Notes: generated by a model not told the origin, from the letters alone. A DNA stretch of 64,000 bases from Clostridium jeddahitimonense (GCA_000753455.2 LM994670.1:1041005-1105004), one strand, 5' to 3'; shown: positions 26,734 to 39,075, counted from the first letter of the stretch. Numbers and translations: made by a program.

Positions 26734-28001
26734 GAGGGAAATATATACGGTTATTAATTATGCTTGTTGCATTAATGTCATTATTCATTTCATGTAGCGA
26801 TAATAACCTAAATGAAGAGATAATTCAAATTACTTTGCTTCATGGATGGGGAACAATGGAAGAAGACCATATTGCAATGCGTAAAATTTATGAAGACTTT
26901 GAAAAAGAAAATCCAGGTATACATATTAATTTATTATCAATGCCTTCATCAGAAGATGCTGTTAATAAAGCTATAGATATGATATCAATAGGAAATGTGC
27001 CTGACATTATATTTACAGGTGGAATAGGCTACGATACAATTTATAAATTTATGGTTGAAAAAGACTATGCAGTAAATTTATTTCCTTATATAGAAAACGA
27101 TGATGAGTTTAAAGGTAATATTCCTAAATCAGTAATTCAGTATTGGGAAAATGATAATAAGGAAATTTTTACATTACCAGATGTGTTTTTAATGAGTGGA
27201 TATTGGTATAATGCAGATATATTTTCACAAGCCGGAATAAAAGAACCACCGAAGACGTGGGATGAATTCTTAGATATGTGTAAGAAAATAAGAAACTGGG
27301 CTGATGATATCAATGAGGATATAGTACCAATATGCTTTAACTCAGAGAATAGCATAGCGTTATTTGATTATCTAGTTTCATCTAATGGAGGCGATTTTCA
27401 TAGTATAAACAATGAGTGGCGAGCTGAACTTAATTATAATACGTTATATGAAAATCTAAAAAAACTTCAAGTTATATTTGAGTATTCAACTGATTTAAAT
27501 AAAGAATTCACTTATAGAGATAGCCTTAATAATTTTAATAATAATAAATCGGCAATATATATAAATGGAGTATGGGCCAATTCTATGATAGATCAGAATA
27601 TAAATGCTAAATACGCGGCATTTCCGATGAATTCAGGTAAAACAATTGCTAGTAAATCTTCTTGTATTGGGTATATAGTTGGAAATACAAAAGATCAAGA
27701 TAGAATAGAGGCCTCTATAAAATTAGTTAAATATATGCTTAGTGATAATGTGCAAAATAGGCTTTTAGAGGAAACAGGCCAAGTCCCTATAAATCCTAAA
27801 ATAAATATTGAAGAATATAGGGAGAGTATGCCGAGATTATATGAGGCAGTTAATGTGGTAAATAATGCAGATATGCATATACCTATTCCGGTTAACTTCT
27901 GGAATGAAAAGAAGAGGGTGTATTTTATGAATAATATCTTAGATGTGTTAAATCGAAAAATCGAACTAGATGAATTTGTGAAAAATATTGAAACAGAGTA
28001 A
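26730..28001 (+). CDS. sugar-binding lipoprotein coupled to two-component system
   Basis: This 423-residue family 1 extracellular solute-binding lipoprotein has a signal with its lipobox at Cys22 (LFISC). HGWGTMEEDHIAMRKIYEDFEKENPGI and the IYINGVWANSMID segment are typical. It is encoded in the sensor operon rather than the importer operon, so it may present ligand to the sensor kinase (inference), or feed the same permeases as the second binding protein at 28195. No permease gene adjoins it directly. A terminator-like hairpin follows. Confidence 0.85.
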   Translation: MRGKYIRLLIMLVALMSLFISCSDNNLNEEIIQITLLHGWGTMEEDHIAMRKIYEDFEKENPGIHINLLSMPSSEDAVNKAIDMISIGNVPDIIFTGGIGYDTIYKFMVEKDYAVNLFPYIENDDEFKGNIPKSVIQYWENDNKEIFTLPDVFLMSGYWYNADIFSQAGIKEPPKTWDEFLDMCKKIRNWADDINEDIVPICFNSENSIALFDYLVSSNGGDFHSINNEWRAELNYNTLYENLKKLQVIFEYSTDLNKEFTYRDSLNNFNNNKSAIYINGVWANSMIDQNINAKYAAFPMNSGKTIASKSSCIGYIVGNTKDQDRIEASIKLVKYMLSDNVQNRLLEETGQVPINPKINIEEYRESMPRLYEAVNVVNNADMHIPIPVNFWNEKKRVYFMNNILDVLNRKIELDEFVKNIETE

Positions 28002-28053
28002 CTCAAAAAAGGGTAAAAATAGTGCAATAAAAAGTAAATATTTTAATAATATA

Positions 28054-28091
28054 AAAAAGAAATTCTTAAGATTAAGAGTTTCTTTTTATTT
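28054..28091 (+). terminator. intrinsic terminator after sensor operon
   Basis: A 15-base stem with one wobble (28054-28068 and 28073-28087) is followed by T-rich sequence. Confidence 0.8.
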
Positions 28092-28122
28092 TTATAAAAA
28101 ATATAAATAGAGTACAAAAAAA

Positions 28123-28137
28123 GGTAAACGTTTTACA
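28123..28137. promoter_or_regulatory. cre-like site upstream of sugar ABC operon
   Basis: GGTAAACGTTTTACA contains the TAAACGTTT core of CcpA catabolite-response elements and matches about 11 of 14 consensus positions (TGWAARCGYTWNCW). It lies 58 bases before the binding-protein start. A similar site is at 54226. Confidence 0.5.
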
Positions 28138-28194
28138 TGGAGTTTGAAAAGCTTGCTTGATATTATAAATATGTAATAAGGGAGGAGAGATAAC

Positions 28195-29487
28195 ATGAAA
28201 AAAAGAGTATTGGGTGTATTATTAACAATGGCAATGGCAACGAGTTTATTCGTAGGATGTGGAAATAAAGGAACAGAGGAAGTTGGTAATGAGACTTCTA
28301 ATAATTCAAATGTTCTAGAATTCTATCATGGATATTTCCATGAAGAAAGTGAATGGCCAGCGGCTAAGGTTATGAGGGATATTTATGATGACTTTGCTAA
28401 ACAACATGAAGGTGGAGATGTTGTATTTAAACCAGTAGCTGTAGAAAATTATTTAGATATAATGAATAATAAAGTAGCTAGTGGTAATTTTCCAGATATG
28501 ATTGACTTAGCTGGAAATCCAGTATCATTAGCGGCTATAACACAAGGTTTAGTATATGATATGAAACCATATATTGATTCGGAAAATTTGAAGGATGCTG
28601 TAGGTATTAATTATACTCAAAACGATATTGATGGATCAATTTATACAGTTCATGATCAATTATTAACATTAGGCTTTTGGTATAACAAAAATCTTATGAA
28701 AGAATCAAATGTAGAGTTACCAGAAACGTGGAATAATTGGGATGACTTTGGTAAGGCTATGGCTAGTATAAGAGAAAATGGAAAAGATGGAAATTATGCA
28801 TATGGATCAGGTCAAGGATCTATTCGTTGTTTTAATGCTTATTTAGGACAAGTTAAACCTGAATTGTTAGATAAGGACTTATCAAAAGAAATTATTGAAT
28901 CAAAGGAATTTGCAGATGCATTTAAGACAATAGCGACTTTAGATCAAGAAAATGGATCAGCTAATGCAGGTTCTTCAGCGAACGATTTCTCAGCTGATTT
29001 CTCTGATGGAAAATCTTCAGTATTCTTTAATGGTGTATGGGCAGCTGGTGGATTTGCAGGAGATGATAGTGTTAAACCAGCTATATTCCCTGGTAATGTA
29101 GCACTTTCTTCAGCAGGTGGAGGATTAACAATAAGTAGTAAGATGGACGAAGCTAAAATCGAATTAGCTTTAGAATTTGTAAAATACATGACGAGCGAAG
29201 AAGTTCAAAAGAAGATTTTCTTAGAAGTTGGAGCTAACCCATGTAATACGAACTTAAATATAAATGATTTAGCAAAAGAAAAGAATGATCCAACAGCTAT
29301 ATTATTAGCAGAAGCTTGTGATCAAGCAAATAATGCAAAAACTATAGTAAAAACTATTGACTCTGCATGGGGTGGAGATATTCAAACTGCAATAGCGAAT
29401 AAGCTAATTGAATGTTCAGTAGCAGGTGTAGATATAGATGCTAAATTTGAAGCGTTAAAAAGTGAATTAGTTGTACTTATAGAGTAA
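28195..29487 (+). CDS. sugar ABC transporter substrate-binding lipoprotein
   Basis: This 430-residue family 1 solute-binding protein has a signal peptide and lipobox Cys22 (LFVGC). The mature part begins with a Gly/Asn/Thr-rich linker, then EFYHGYFHEESEWPAAKVMRDIYDDF, and later SVFFNGVWAAGG and EFVKYMTSEEVQKKIF. GGGAGGAGAG precedes the ATG. It is the first gene of the importer operon, followed by two permeases and a fucosidase. A fucosylated oligosaccharide is the likely cargo (inference from GH29). No ATPase gene is present, so a shared MsmK-type ATPase is expected. Confidence 0.9.
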   Translation: MKKRVLGVLLTMAMATSLFVGCGNKGTEEVGNETSNNSNVLEFYHGYFHEESEWPAAKVMRDIYDDFAKQHEGGDVVFKPVAVENYLDIMNNKVASGNFPDMIDLAGNPVSLAAITQGLVYDMKPYIDSENLKDAVGINYTQNDIDGSIYTVHDQLLTLGFWYNKNLMKESNVELPETWNNWDDFGKAMASIRENGKDGNYAYGSGQGSIRCFNAYLGQVKPELLDKDLSKEIIESKEFADAFKTIATLDQENGSANAGSSANDFSADFSDGKSSVFFNGVWAAGGFAGDDSVKPAIFPGNVALSSAGGGLTISSKMDEAKIELALEFVKYMTSEEVQKKIFLEVGANPCNTNLNINDLAKEKNDPTAILLAEACDQANNAKTIVKTIDSAWGGDIQTAIANKLIECSVAGVDIDAKFEALKSELVVLIE

Positions 29488-29539
29488 TAATGAAAAAGTA
29501 TAGGATGAATTCATCCTATACTTTTATAAGGAGGATTTT

Positions 29540-30514
29540 ATGCTATCGTTAGATAAACTACGTGCCAAAGAAAAAAGTAATTTAAAAATTAAGGTTAAAA
29601 AAAATAGTATGGCATCAGCAAAAAATAAAAAGAAATTATGGATTTTTCTTTTTCTATTACCGACTTTATGTGCATTTTGTTTATTTTATCTATATCCTAT
29701 ATTAACAGTATTTGCAACATCTTTTGCAAAATGGGATTATTCAAATATTTTAAAACCTGAATTTTATAAAGGTAAGGAATTATTCACTAATTATAAATAT
29801 ATTCTTACTGAATATCCATACTTTTGGGAAGCTTTAAGAAATTCTATGGCTTGGGCCTTATGTGGAGTTGTAATCCAAGTGCCTATAGCTGTTACAGTAG
29901 CTATAATGTTATCAAAAAGTTTACCAGGATGGAAGTTTGCTAGAAATGTTTATATTATTCCAAATATAATTTCTACAGCTGCTATGGGACTTATATTTTT
30001 ACAAATATATAATCCTAGATTTGGAGTAATAAATCAAATAATTCAGCTATTCGCTCCAGGATTTGATCAGAATATACTGTTATTACCTAAAGTTAACTTT
30101 TGGGCAATGACATTCTCATATATTTTATTTGCAGGTTCATCTACGATAATGATATTAGGGCAAATTTTTGCAATACCAACTGAAATATATGAAGCTGCAA
30201 CCTTAGATAATATAACTGGATGGAAAAGAGAATGGTATATAACTTTACCACTAATAAAAGATACTATAAAAACAGTAACAATTTTAGCGGCTACAGCTGG
30301 ATTCTTATTATATAACGAGGTATATTTCCTGACGCAAGGAGCAGCAGGCACTAAGAGTATTAGTTATATAATTCGTGAGCTAGCTATAACAAGCTCTAGA
30401 ACTCAATATGCCCGTGCTAATACGGTTGGAGTAATACAAATATTAGGGGGACTATTTATTATTATAGTAATTAATCTATTATTTAAAAGTAGGAAAAAGG
30501 AGGAGTGGAACTGA
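29540..30514 (+). CDS. sugar ABC transporter permease (MalF type)
   Basis: This 324-residue permease has a basic Lys-rich N-terminus, six membrane helices (first near 33-55) and the EAA loop EIYEAATLDNITGWKREWYITLPLI contacting the ATPase. It is typical of CUT1 family inner-membrane subunits. AAGGAGG precedes the ATG, 52 bases after the binding protein. Its stop overlaps the next start (TGATG). Confidence 0.92.
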   Translation: MLSLDKLRAKEKSNLKIKVKKNSMASAKNKKKLWIFLFLLPTLCAFCLFYLYPILTVFATSFAKWDYSNILKPEFYKGKELFTNYKYILTEYPYFWEALRNSMAWALCGVVIQVPIAVTVAIMLSKSLPGWKFARNVYIIPNIISTAAMGLIFLQIYNPRFGVINQIIQLFAPGFDQNILLLPKVNFWAMTFSYILFAGSSTIMILGQIFAIPTEIYEAATLDNITGWKREWYITLPLIKDTIKTVTILAATAGFLLYNEVYFLTQGAAGTKSISYIIRELAITSSRTQYARANTVGVIQILGGLFIIIVINLLFKSRKKEEWN

Positions 30515-31371
30515 TGAAGATTAAAAGACGTAAAAAACTTACTATTAATGGTTTATCAAAAGGCGGAAAGATATCTGTATATATTGGAATGATATTTATG
30601 TCAATTATAGCCTTATTTCCATTAGTATGGGTGGTTATATCATCATTTAAAGGCGATCCATTAGCTGAGCCAGGATTTGCATTACCAAGCAAACTTGTAT
30701 TTGATGGATATATTAGTGTATTTAAAGATATGAACATACTTCGTTATTTTGGAAATAGTATAATAGTGTCACTTACTTCAGTTGTTTTAAGTATTACAAT
30801 GATATCTTTGTCTGCTTATGTTGTAGCGAGAACAGAGTTTAAAGGAAAAGGTATAGTAACAGCTTTATTGTTATCTACAATGTTTATACCAGCAACAGCA
30901 ATGACATTTCCAGTTTATAATTTAGTAAACAATATGGGGATGCATAATAAGCATAGTGGGTTAATCTTTATTTATACATGTAGTGGAATAGCTGTTAGCT
31001 TTTTTATAATTAAAAATTACTTTGCAACAATTCCAAAGGAAATTGAAGAAGCAGCTTTTATAGATGGATGTAACTTTTTTCAGACATTTACAATGATAAT
31101 CTTTCCTATAGCTAGACCAGGGATTATGACAGCGGCAGTATTAGCATTTATGAATAACTGGAACGAGTATTATTGGTCTTCTATGGTGTTAATAGATAAA
31201 GAAAAATTAACTGTACCAGCATTACTTTCTCAATTTACAACTAGTTTTAGTACAAACTATAATGGTCTATTTTCAGCAATAGTTGTAATTGTAATTCCTC
31301 CAATTATTTTATTCTGCTGTTGCTCTAAGTATTTTGTTGAGGCCTTATCAGGTGGGGCAGTGAAGGGCTAA
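30514..31371 (+). CDS. sugar ABC transporter permease (MalG type)
   Basis: This 285-residue CUT1 permease has six helices and the EAA loop EIEEAAFIDGCNFFQTFTMIIFPIARPG. I chose ATG 30514, which overlaps the preceding stop by one base and lies ten bases after AAGGAGG. The GTG at 30505 touches the binding site and is unlikely. It pairs with the product of 29540 to form the channel. Confidence 0.92.
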   Translation: MKIKRRKKLTINGLSKGGKISVYIGMIFMSIIALFPLVWVVISSFKGDPLAEPGFALPSKLVFDGYISVFKDMNILRYFGNSIIVSLTSVVLSITMISLSAYVVARTEFKGKGIVTALLLSTMFIPATAMTFPVYNLVNNMGMHNKHSGLIFIYTCSGIAVSFFIIKNYFATIPKEIEEAAFIDGCNFFQTFTMIIFPIARPGIMTAAVLAFMNNWNEYYWSSMVLIDKEKLTVPALLSQFTTSFSTNYNGLFSAIVVIVIPPIILFCCCSKYFVEALSGGAVKG

Positions 31372-31453
31372 AGTAAAAACATATAATTAGCTTATAAAGT
31401 TTAGAATTTACTGATAGTAAAAATAGTATTTATTTAAATAAAAGGAGAATATT

Positions 31454-32770
31454 ATGTCTGATATGTATACTAGAACTGAATGGTTTAGAAATGATAGATT
31501 TGGAATGTTTATTCATTGGGGATTATATGCTATTCCTGCTCGTGGGGAATGGGTTATGAGTAAAGAAAAAATGACTGTAGATGAATATAGAAAGTACTTT
31601 GAAGAATTTAATCCTACTGAATATAATCCTAGAGAATGGGCAAAATTGGCTAAAGAAGCAGGAATGAAATATGTTGTTTTAACAGCAAAGCATCATGATG
31701 GATTTTGTTTGTTTGATTCAAAGCTTACAGAGTATAAATCAACTAATACAAAAATAGGTAAGGATTTAGTTAAAGAGTTTGTTGAAGCAGTAAGAGAAGA
31801 GGGGTTAAAAGTTGGACTTTATTTTTCGCTTATAGATTGGTCACATGAAGATTATCCTAAATATGGAGATGCTTTTCATCCAATGAAAGATAATTTAGAT
31901 TATAAAAATGAAGAGATTGACTTTGATAGATATCTTAAATTTATGCATGGGCAAGTTGAAGAAATAGTAACGAACTATGGAAAGTTAGATATTTTGTGGT
32001 TTGATTTTTCTTATGACGATATGATGGGGGAAAAGTGGAAAGCAACTGAGCTTATAAAGATGGTTAGGGAAAAGCAACCTGATGTTATAATAGACAATCG
32101 TTTAGAAACATCTGGAGAAGGATTTGGAAGTATGGTCGAAGAGGAGCCGAGCATTTATTCTGGAGATTTTGCAAGTCCTGAGCAGATAATTCCGCCACAA
32201 GGAATTACTAATGTTTTAGGAAAGCCTGTTCCATGGGAATTATGTATGACGATGAATAACAACTGGGGATATTCATCAACAGATTTTGAGTACAAGCCTA
32301 CGTATCTAATAATAAGAAAATTAGTTGAATGTGTTAGTAAGAATGGAAATATGATTTTAAATGTTGGCCCTGATGCAAATGGAAGAATACCTTATGAAAG
32401 TAAAAAGAAACTAAGAGAAATTGGAGAGTGGATGAGTAAAAATAAAGATTCTATTTATGGATGTAGTGCATTAAATGTTGATAAGCCAGAATGGGGAAGA
32501 TACACAAAAAAGGATAATAAGATATATGCACATATTTTTGAATGTCCAATAGGGCCATTAGCATTAACAGGGATAAGAGGTAAGGATATTAAGTTAATGA
32601 GACGCTTAGCAGATGGATCTGAAGTAAAAAGAGGTGAAAGTTGGGTAACTGCTGCTTATGAAGACATTCCTTTTGCAACGCTTGGTGAGATACCTCATTT
32701 TACTTACAAGCTACCAGATGATAGAGATACTGTAATTGAAATAACAATGAAAGAAGGAAATGACATATGA
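31454..32770 (+). CDS. GH29 alpha-L-fucosidase, cytoplasmic
   Basis: This 438-residue GH29 enzyme has FGMFIHWGLYAIPARGEWVM (16-35), TAKHHDGFCLFDSK (77-90) and the nucleophile Asp184 in LWFDFSYDD. There is no signal peptide, so it acts on imported oligosaccharides. AAAGGAG precedes the ATG. Overlap by four bases with the following oxidoreductase gene indicates coupling. The plain catalytic domain without CBM fits intracellular family members. Release of L-fucose from host glycans or milk oligosaccharides is the likely task. The acid/base residue is not assignable by eye. Confidence 0.92.
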   Translation: MSDMYTRTEWFRNDRFGMFIHWGLYAIPARGEWVMSKEKMTVDEYRKYFEEFNPTEYNPREWAKLAKEAGMKYVVLTAKHHDGFCLFDSKLTEYKSTNTKIGKDLVKEFVEAVREEGLKVGLYFSLIDWSHEDYPKYGDAFHPMKDNLDYKNEEIDFDRYLKFMHGQVEEIVTNYGKLDILWFDFSYDDMMGEKWKATELIKMVREKQPDVIIDNRLETSGEGFGSMVEEEPSIYSGDFASPEQIIPPQGITNVLGKPVPWELCMTMNNNWGYSSTDFEYKPTYLIIRKLVECVSKNGNMILNVGPDANGRIPYESKKKLREIGEWMSKNKDSIYGCSALNVDKPEWGRYTKKDNKIYAHIFECPIGPLALTGIRGKDIKLMRRLADGSEVKRGESWVTAAYEDIPFATLGEIPHFTYKLPDDRDTVIEITMKEGNDI

Positions 32771-34011
32771 AGCAAGTAACAGCTGTTTTAATTGGAGCAG
32801 GGCAAAGAGGGGTAGAAGCATATGCTTCATATGCATTAAATTATCCAAATGAATTAAAGTTTGTTGCTGTGGCAGAACCAAGAGAAGATAGAAGAGAAGA
32901 TTTTAGAAAACAACATAACATACCCTTAGAAAATTGTTTTTCAGATTGGAAAGAATTATTATCAAAGCCTAAAATGGCAGATTGTATTTTAATTTGTACT
33001 CAAGATAAGATGCATTATGAGCCAGTTAAGGAAGCTTTTGAAAAAGAATATCATATTTTATGTGAAAAACCTATGAGTCCTAATAAAGAAGAATTAATAG
33101 AAATAGGAAATCTAGCAGAACAAAGTGATAAAGTTTTAAGTATATGTCATGTGCTTAGATATTCACCTTTTTTCATTAAGATAAAGGAGATTATAGATAA
33201 AGGAAGAATAGGAAAATTAGTTTCTGTTCAACATATAGAAAGTATAGGATACTGGCATATGGCACATAGCTTTGTACGTGGTAATTGGAGAAATAAAGAG
33301 TTAAGTAGTCCAATTATCTTACAAAAGTGTTGTCATGATATGGATATACTAACTTGGCTTGTTGGTAGCAGATGTAAAAGTGTAAGTAGTTATGGTGATT
33401 TACTACACTTTACAAAGAATAATGCGCCTAAAAATGCACCTAAATATTGCATGGATGGCTGTAGTGAAAGAGATAATTGTCCGTTTTTTGCACCAAGATT
33501 TTATTTAGAGCATCCTAAAGCTGATACTGATGGATTTGCTAAGGTTGTAAGCTTAGACACTTCAAGGGAAGGTATATTGAAAGAGTTAGAAAAAGGACCA
33601 TATGGCAGATGTGTATATCATTGCGATAATGATGTAGTAGATAATCAGGTTGTTAACCTTCAATATGAAAATGGAGTAACAGTTAGCTTTACTATGTGTG
33701 CATTTACTAACAAGTGTGAACGTGTAATAAATATTATGGGAACTAAAGGTCAAATTAGAGGTAATATGGAAGAGAATACTATTGAAGTAGTTGATTTTGT
33801 GACTGGAAACACTACAAAGATAGAATTACATGTACCAGCAACAGGGCATAGTGGAAGTGATGTATCTATGATGAAAGATTTTGTTTCACTAGTAGCTTCG
33901 GATGGAAATAATGAATGTAAGAGTAGTGCATTGGAAGCTATACAAAGTCACTTAATAGCTTTAGCTGCTGAGGAAAGTAGATTAGATAAAGGGAAAAATA
34001 TAGAGTTATAA
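32767..34011 (+). CDS. Gfo/Idh/MocA family oxidoreductase
   Basis: This 414-residue NAD(P)-dependent sugar oxidoreductase has a Rossmann motif near the start (VLIGAGQRGVEAY), the CEKPMSPNKEE loop (residue about 100) with the family's catalytic Lys, and a C-terminal dimerisation domain. A Cys-rich insert (YCMDGCSERDNCPFF; later RCVYHCDNDVVDNQ) is common in one subgroup of glycan-operon members. Translationally coupled to the fucosidase, it probably modifies the sugar released or its aglycone. The exact substrate is unknown. Confidence 0.85.
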   Translation: MKQVTAVLIGAGQRGVEAYASYALNYPNELKFVAVAEPREDRREDFRKQHNIPLENCFSDWKELLSKPKMADCILICTQDKMHYEPVKEAFEKEYHILCEKPMSPNKEELIEIGNLAEQSDKVLSICHVLRYSPFFIKIKEIIDKGRIGKLVSVQHIESIGYWHMAHSFVRGNWRNKELSSPIILQKCCHDMDILTWLVGSRCKSVSSYGDLLHFTKNNAPKNAPKYCMDGCSERDNCPFFAPRFYLEHPKADTDGFAKVVSLDTSREGILKELEKGPYGRCVYHCDNDVVDNQVVNLQYENGVTVSFTMCAFTNKCERVINIMGTKGQIRGNMEENTIEVVDFVTGNTTKIELHVPATGHSGSDVSMMKDFVSLVASDGNNECKSSALEAIQSHLIALAAEESRLDKGKNIEL

Positions 34012-34022
34012 TTAGTAAATTA

Positions 34023-34062
34023 AAAAACTTCGTTGAAGATAATTCAATGAGGTTTTTGTTTT
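34023..34062 (+). terminator. intrinsic terminator after oxidoreductase gene
   Basis: A 15-base stem with two G-U pairs (34023-34037 and 34043-34057) ends in a T-rich tail. Confidence 0.8.
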
Positions 34063-34184
34063 TAATACAACTTAAGAAAATTATAATATTTTGTTATAAA
34101 ACATAAGAATGTTGCTTATAAATTAAAGGAGATTTAAATAAACTTAAACATTCAGTATACTTTTTTTGAAAGCTAGTTTTATGA

Positions 34185-37205
<3,021 letters not shown>

Positions 37206-37217
37206 ACTAATTAAATA

Positions 37218-37462
37218 AATTGTTTGCTACTCTCACAAAGAGAATGTTGCCTTTGGAAAGAGAAATATATGCTTTCAGCAAAGAGAAATATTCAGCAAGC
37301 TGAATAGAAATATGTGGCTAAGGGCACAGAGAAGCATATGCCTATGGTATCAATATTATATTTGCCACAGGCATATTTATCTTCACCAAAGGTGAATATT
37401 TCTCTGTCAGAATGACATATTTCTCTTATCATTAGTTAATATTTCTCTTGTGAGTTTTGCGA
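37218..37462. repeat. nested inverted array: 10-base AGAGAAATAT linkers alternating with short hairpins
   Basis: The left half has AGAGAAATAT at 37259 and 37282, a near copy at 37304 and a degenerate copy at 37239. The right half has the reverse complement ATATTTCTCT at 37396, 37417 and 37439, and a near copy at 37373. The gaps between linkers hold different but self-complementary units: TGCT-TTC-AGCA (37270-37280), TCAG-CAAG-CTGA (37292-37303), TTCACC-AAA-GGTGAA (37382-37396) and GTCA-GAA-TGAC (37406-37416). The centre is a 12-base stem with one mismatch (37336-37347 and 37365-37376). It lies between convergent genes. Confidence 0.8.
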
Positions 37463-37473
37463 ACAATGTTATT

Positions 37474-37896
37474 TTAGTCATAGTGTAGCTTTACTTTAGT
37501 AAAATATTCTTCAGAACATTTCTTACACAAAACCTTTAAGTTTTCATCAGAATCAGAAGAAATAGGGCTAATATTGTACACATCTAAATTTGCGATATTA
37601 CCACATTCTTCACACATATATTTAGCATTTTCAAATGCTAAATGACGTTTTTCTTTCGATGAGACTATTTGATTTGATTCGATATTTTCTTCGGATAAAT
37701 CTTTTTTGTTGTGTTTTAGGATGAAAATATTACTTTTTTCTGATACAGTACCTTTAAACTTAGAAAAAAATTTCGTCATCAAATTAGAATTTTCTTTAGT
37801 TCTAGTACTTCTAAATTTTAAATAATATTCTTTTAAAACTGTTGTAACTAGGCTAATAAAATAAAGTCCTAGTATAAAATAAATTAAATTAAACAT
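37474..37896 (-). CDS. membrane-anchored HNH-like/zinc-finger protein
   Basis: This 140-residue protein has one N-terminal membrane helix (about 3-20), a basic linker and a C-terminal treble-clef-like domain CEECGNIANLD...VLCKKC. This matches the two CxxC knuckles of HNH endonuclease folds, but the catalytic His of the 'HH' motif is replaced (DVYNIS), so nuclease activity is doubtful. I chose ATG 37896 over the TTG at 37908 as the simplest start; the upstream site is weak (GGTGA). It converges on the beta-galactosidase gene across the hairpin array. Confidence 0.6.
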   Translation of the reverse strand: MFNLIYFILGLYFISLVTTVLKEYYLKFRSTRTKENSNLMTKFFSKFKGTVSEKSNIFILKHNKKDLSEENIESNQIVSSKEKRHLAFENAKYMCEECGNIANLDVYNISPISSDSDENLKVLCKKCSEEYFTKVKLHYD

Positions 37897-38110
37897 AAAA
37901 ATCACCAATGGTATTTTTCCCTTGAATAGCGTTTTTAATACATATATTTAAATATACAATTATATTAATTAAAAAGCTAAAAGTAAATGATGAGAGTTTA
38001 GGGGGACTGGGGATTAGGGTGCTTTAAAACAATAATAAATAGAATGAAAAATTTGAACTTGATGTTAATAAAAGTAAGTATTAATTGTAATACTTATTTA
38101 AAAATTGTAT

Positions 38111-38138
38111 TTGTCTTTTTTGAAAATATTAGTATAAT
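38111..38138 (+). promoter_or_regulatory. candidate promoter of leader transcript
   Basis: TTGTCT (38111-38116), a 16-base spacer and TATAAT (38133-38138). An overlapping alternative is TTGAAA (38120) with TATATT (38142). The rest of 37909-38217 is AT-rich with no other recognisable element. Confidence 0.4.
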
Positions 38139-38189
38139 AATTATATTGATATATACGTTAATATAATTGAATATGATTTTTGGTTCATC

Positions 38190-38262
38190 GGAGGGTATAT
38201 ATTACATTGGTAAATATGCTGGATAAGATGCGGAGATAATCCGTTCTTATCCAGCTTTTTTT
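38190..38262 (+). terminator. leader with ribosome binding site, mini-ORF and strong terminator
   Basis: GGAGGG (38190-38195) precedes a possible ten-codon frame (TTG 38207 to TAA 38239). This runs into a GCTGGATAAGA stem (38218-38228 with 38245-38255, inner CGGA/TCCG pairing) followed by seven Ts. It is a terminator in front of the truncated MATE gene. It may be an attenuator, or the end of a small RNA of about 115 bases. Confidence 0.6.
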
Positions 38263-38294
38263 ATTTTTCTAAGTATACACGCTTTCTATTTTAG

Positions 38295-38981
38295 AATAAA
38301 AAACTTAGTACAATAAAACGTATTTTAAAAGTAGGGTCGCCTCTAGCCCTTCAAGATGCATTAGTAAATATATCATTTTTATTAATAACTGTAATAGTCA
38401 ATGGTATGGGGTTAGTAGCGTCAGCATCAGTAGGGGTTGTTGAAAAGGTAATAATATTTGCAATGCTTCCACCAACCGCTTTTGCAGCAGCAGTAGCAAC
38501 AATGACAGCTCAAAATATCGGGGCAAATAAACCTGGTCGTGCAATAAAAGGGTTAAGGTATGGAATAGGATATTCGCTTATATGTGGAATATTAGTATGC
38601 ATATATTGTCAGTTTTTACCTCATACAATTACAGGTATATTTACTAAAGATGTAGAGGTTATAGCCTCAGCAGCTATGTACTTGAAGTCATATTCTTTTG
38701 ATTGCATGTTAGTAGCAGTTATATTTTGTATGAATTCATATTTTAGTGGATGTGGTAGATCTATGATTTCTTTTATTCATAGTATGATTGCAACATTTGG
38801 AGTCCGTATTCCAATATCATATCTAATGAGTAAAATGACTAACACTTCATTATTTAAGATGGGCTTAGCTTCACCAGTAGCATCCTTTGTCTCAGTAGTT
38901 ATATGTTTCGGGTATTTTATTTGGTTAAAAAAACATCATAACATAGCCAAATCTGAAGATGAATATATTACTATATCTTAG
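38295..38981 (+). pseudogene. MATE family efflux transporter, 5'-truncated
   Basis: The open frame from 38295 encodes the second half of a MATE drug/sodium antiporter. VGSPLALQDALVNISFLL starts the second structural repeat, followed by ASVGVVEKVIIFAMLPPTAFAAAVATMTAQNIGA and a C-terminal six-helix bundle. Full MATE proteins have about 450 residues; here only about 225 remain. No start codon or ribosome binding site precedes the repeat, and an in-frame TAG lies at 38292. The ATG at 38406 is internal to a helix. I see no sequence for the missing first half, so this is a deletion remnant. Confidence 0.8.
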
Positions 38982-39075
38982 AGAAACATTTGCTTGGGTA
39001 ATGAAAAATAACAATCATTAATAAATATTTTTCTCATAGAATTATTAATATAGAACTATATAGGGAGAATCAGTT

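Noticed and set aside
37218..37462. CRISPR-like array
   Set aside because: The repeated unit is only ten bases, changes orientation at the centre, and the spacers are self-complementary. No cas genes are near.
38145..38262. known riboswitch class (purine, preQ1 or guanidine) before the MATE remnant
   Set aside because: None of the conserved core motifs of these classes is present. Only the terminator is convincing.
38406..38981. independent 191-codon gene starting at ATG 38406
   Set aside because: The MATE homology clearly begins upstream in the same frame and the ATG lacks a ribosome binding site, so it is part of a truncated gene.
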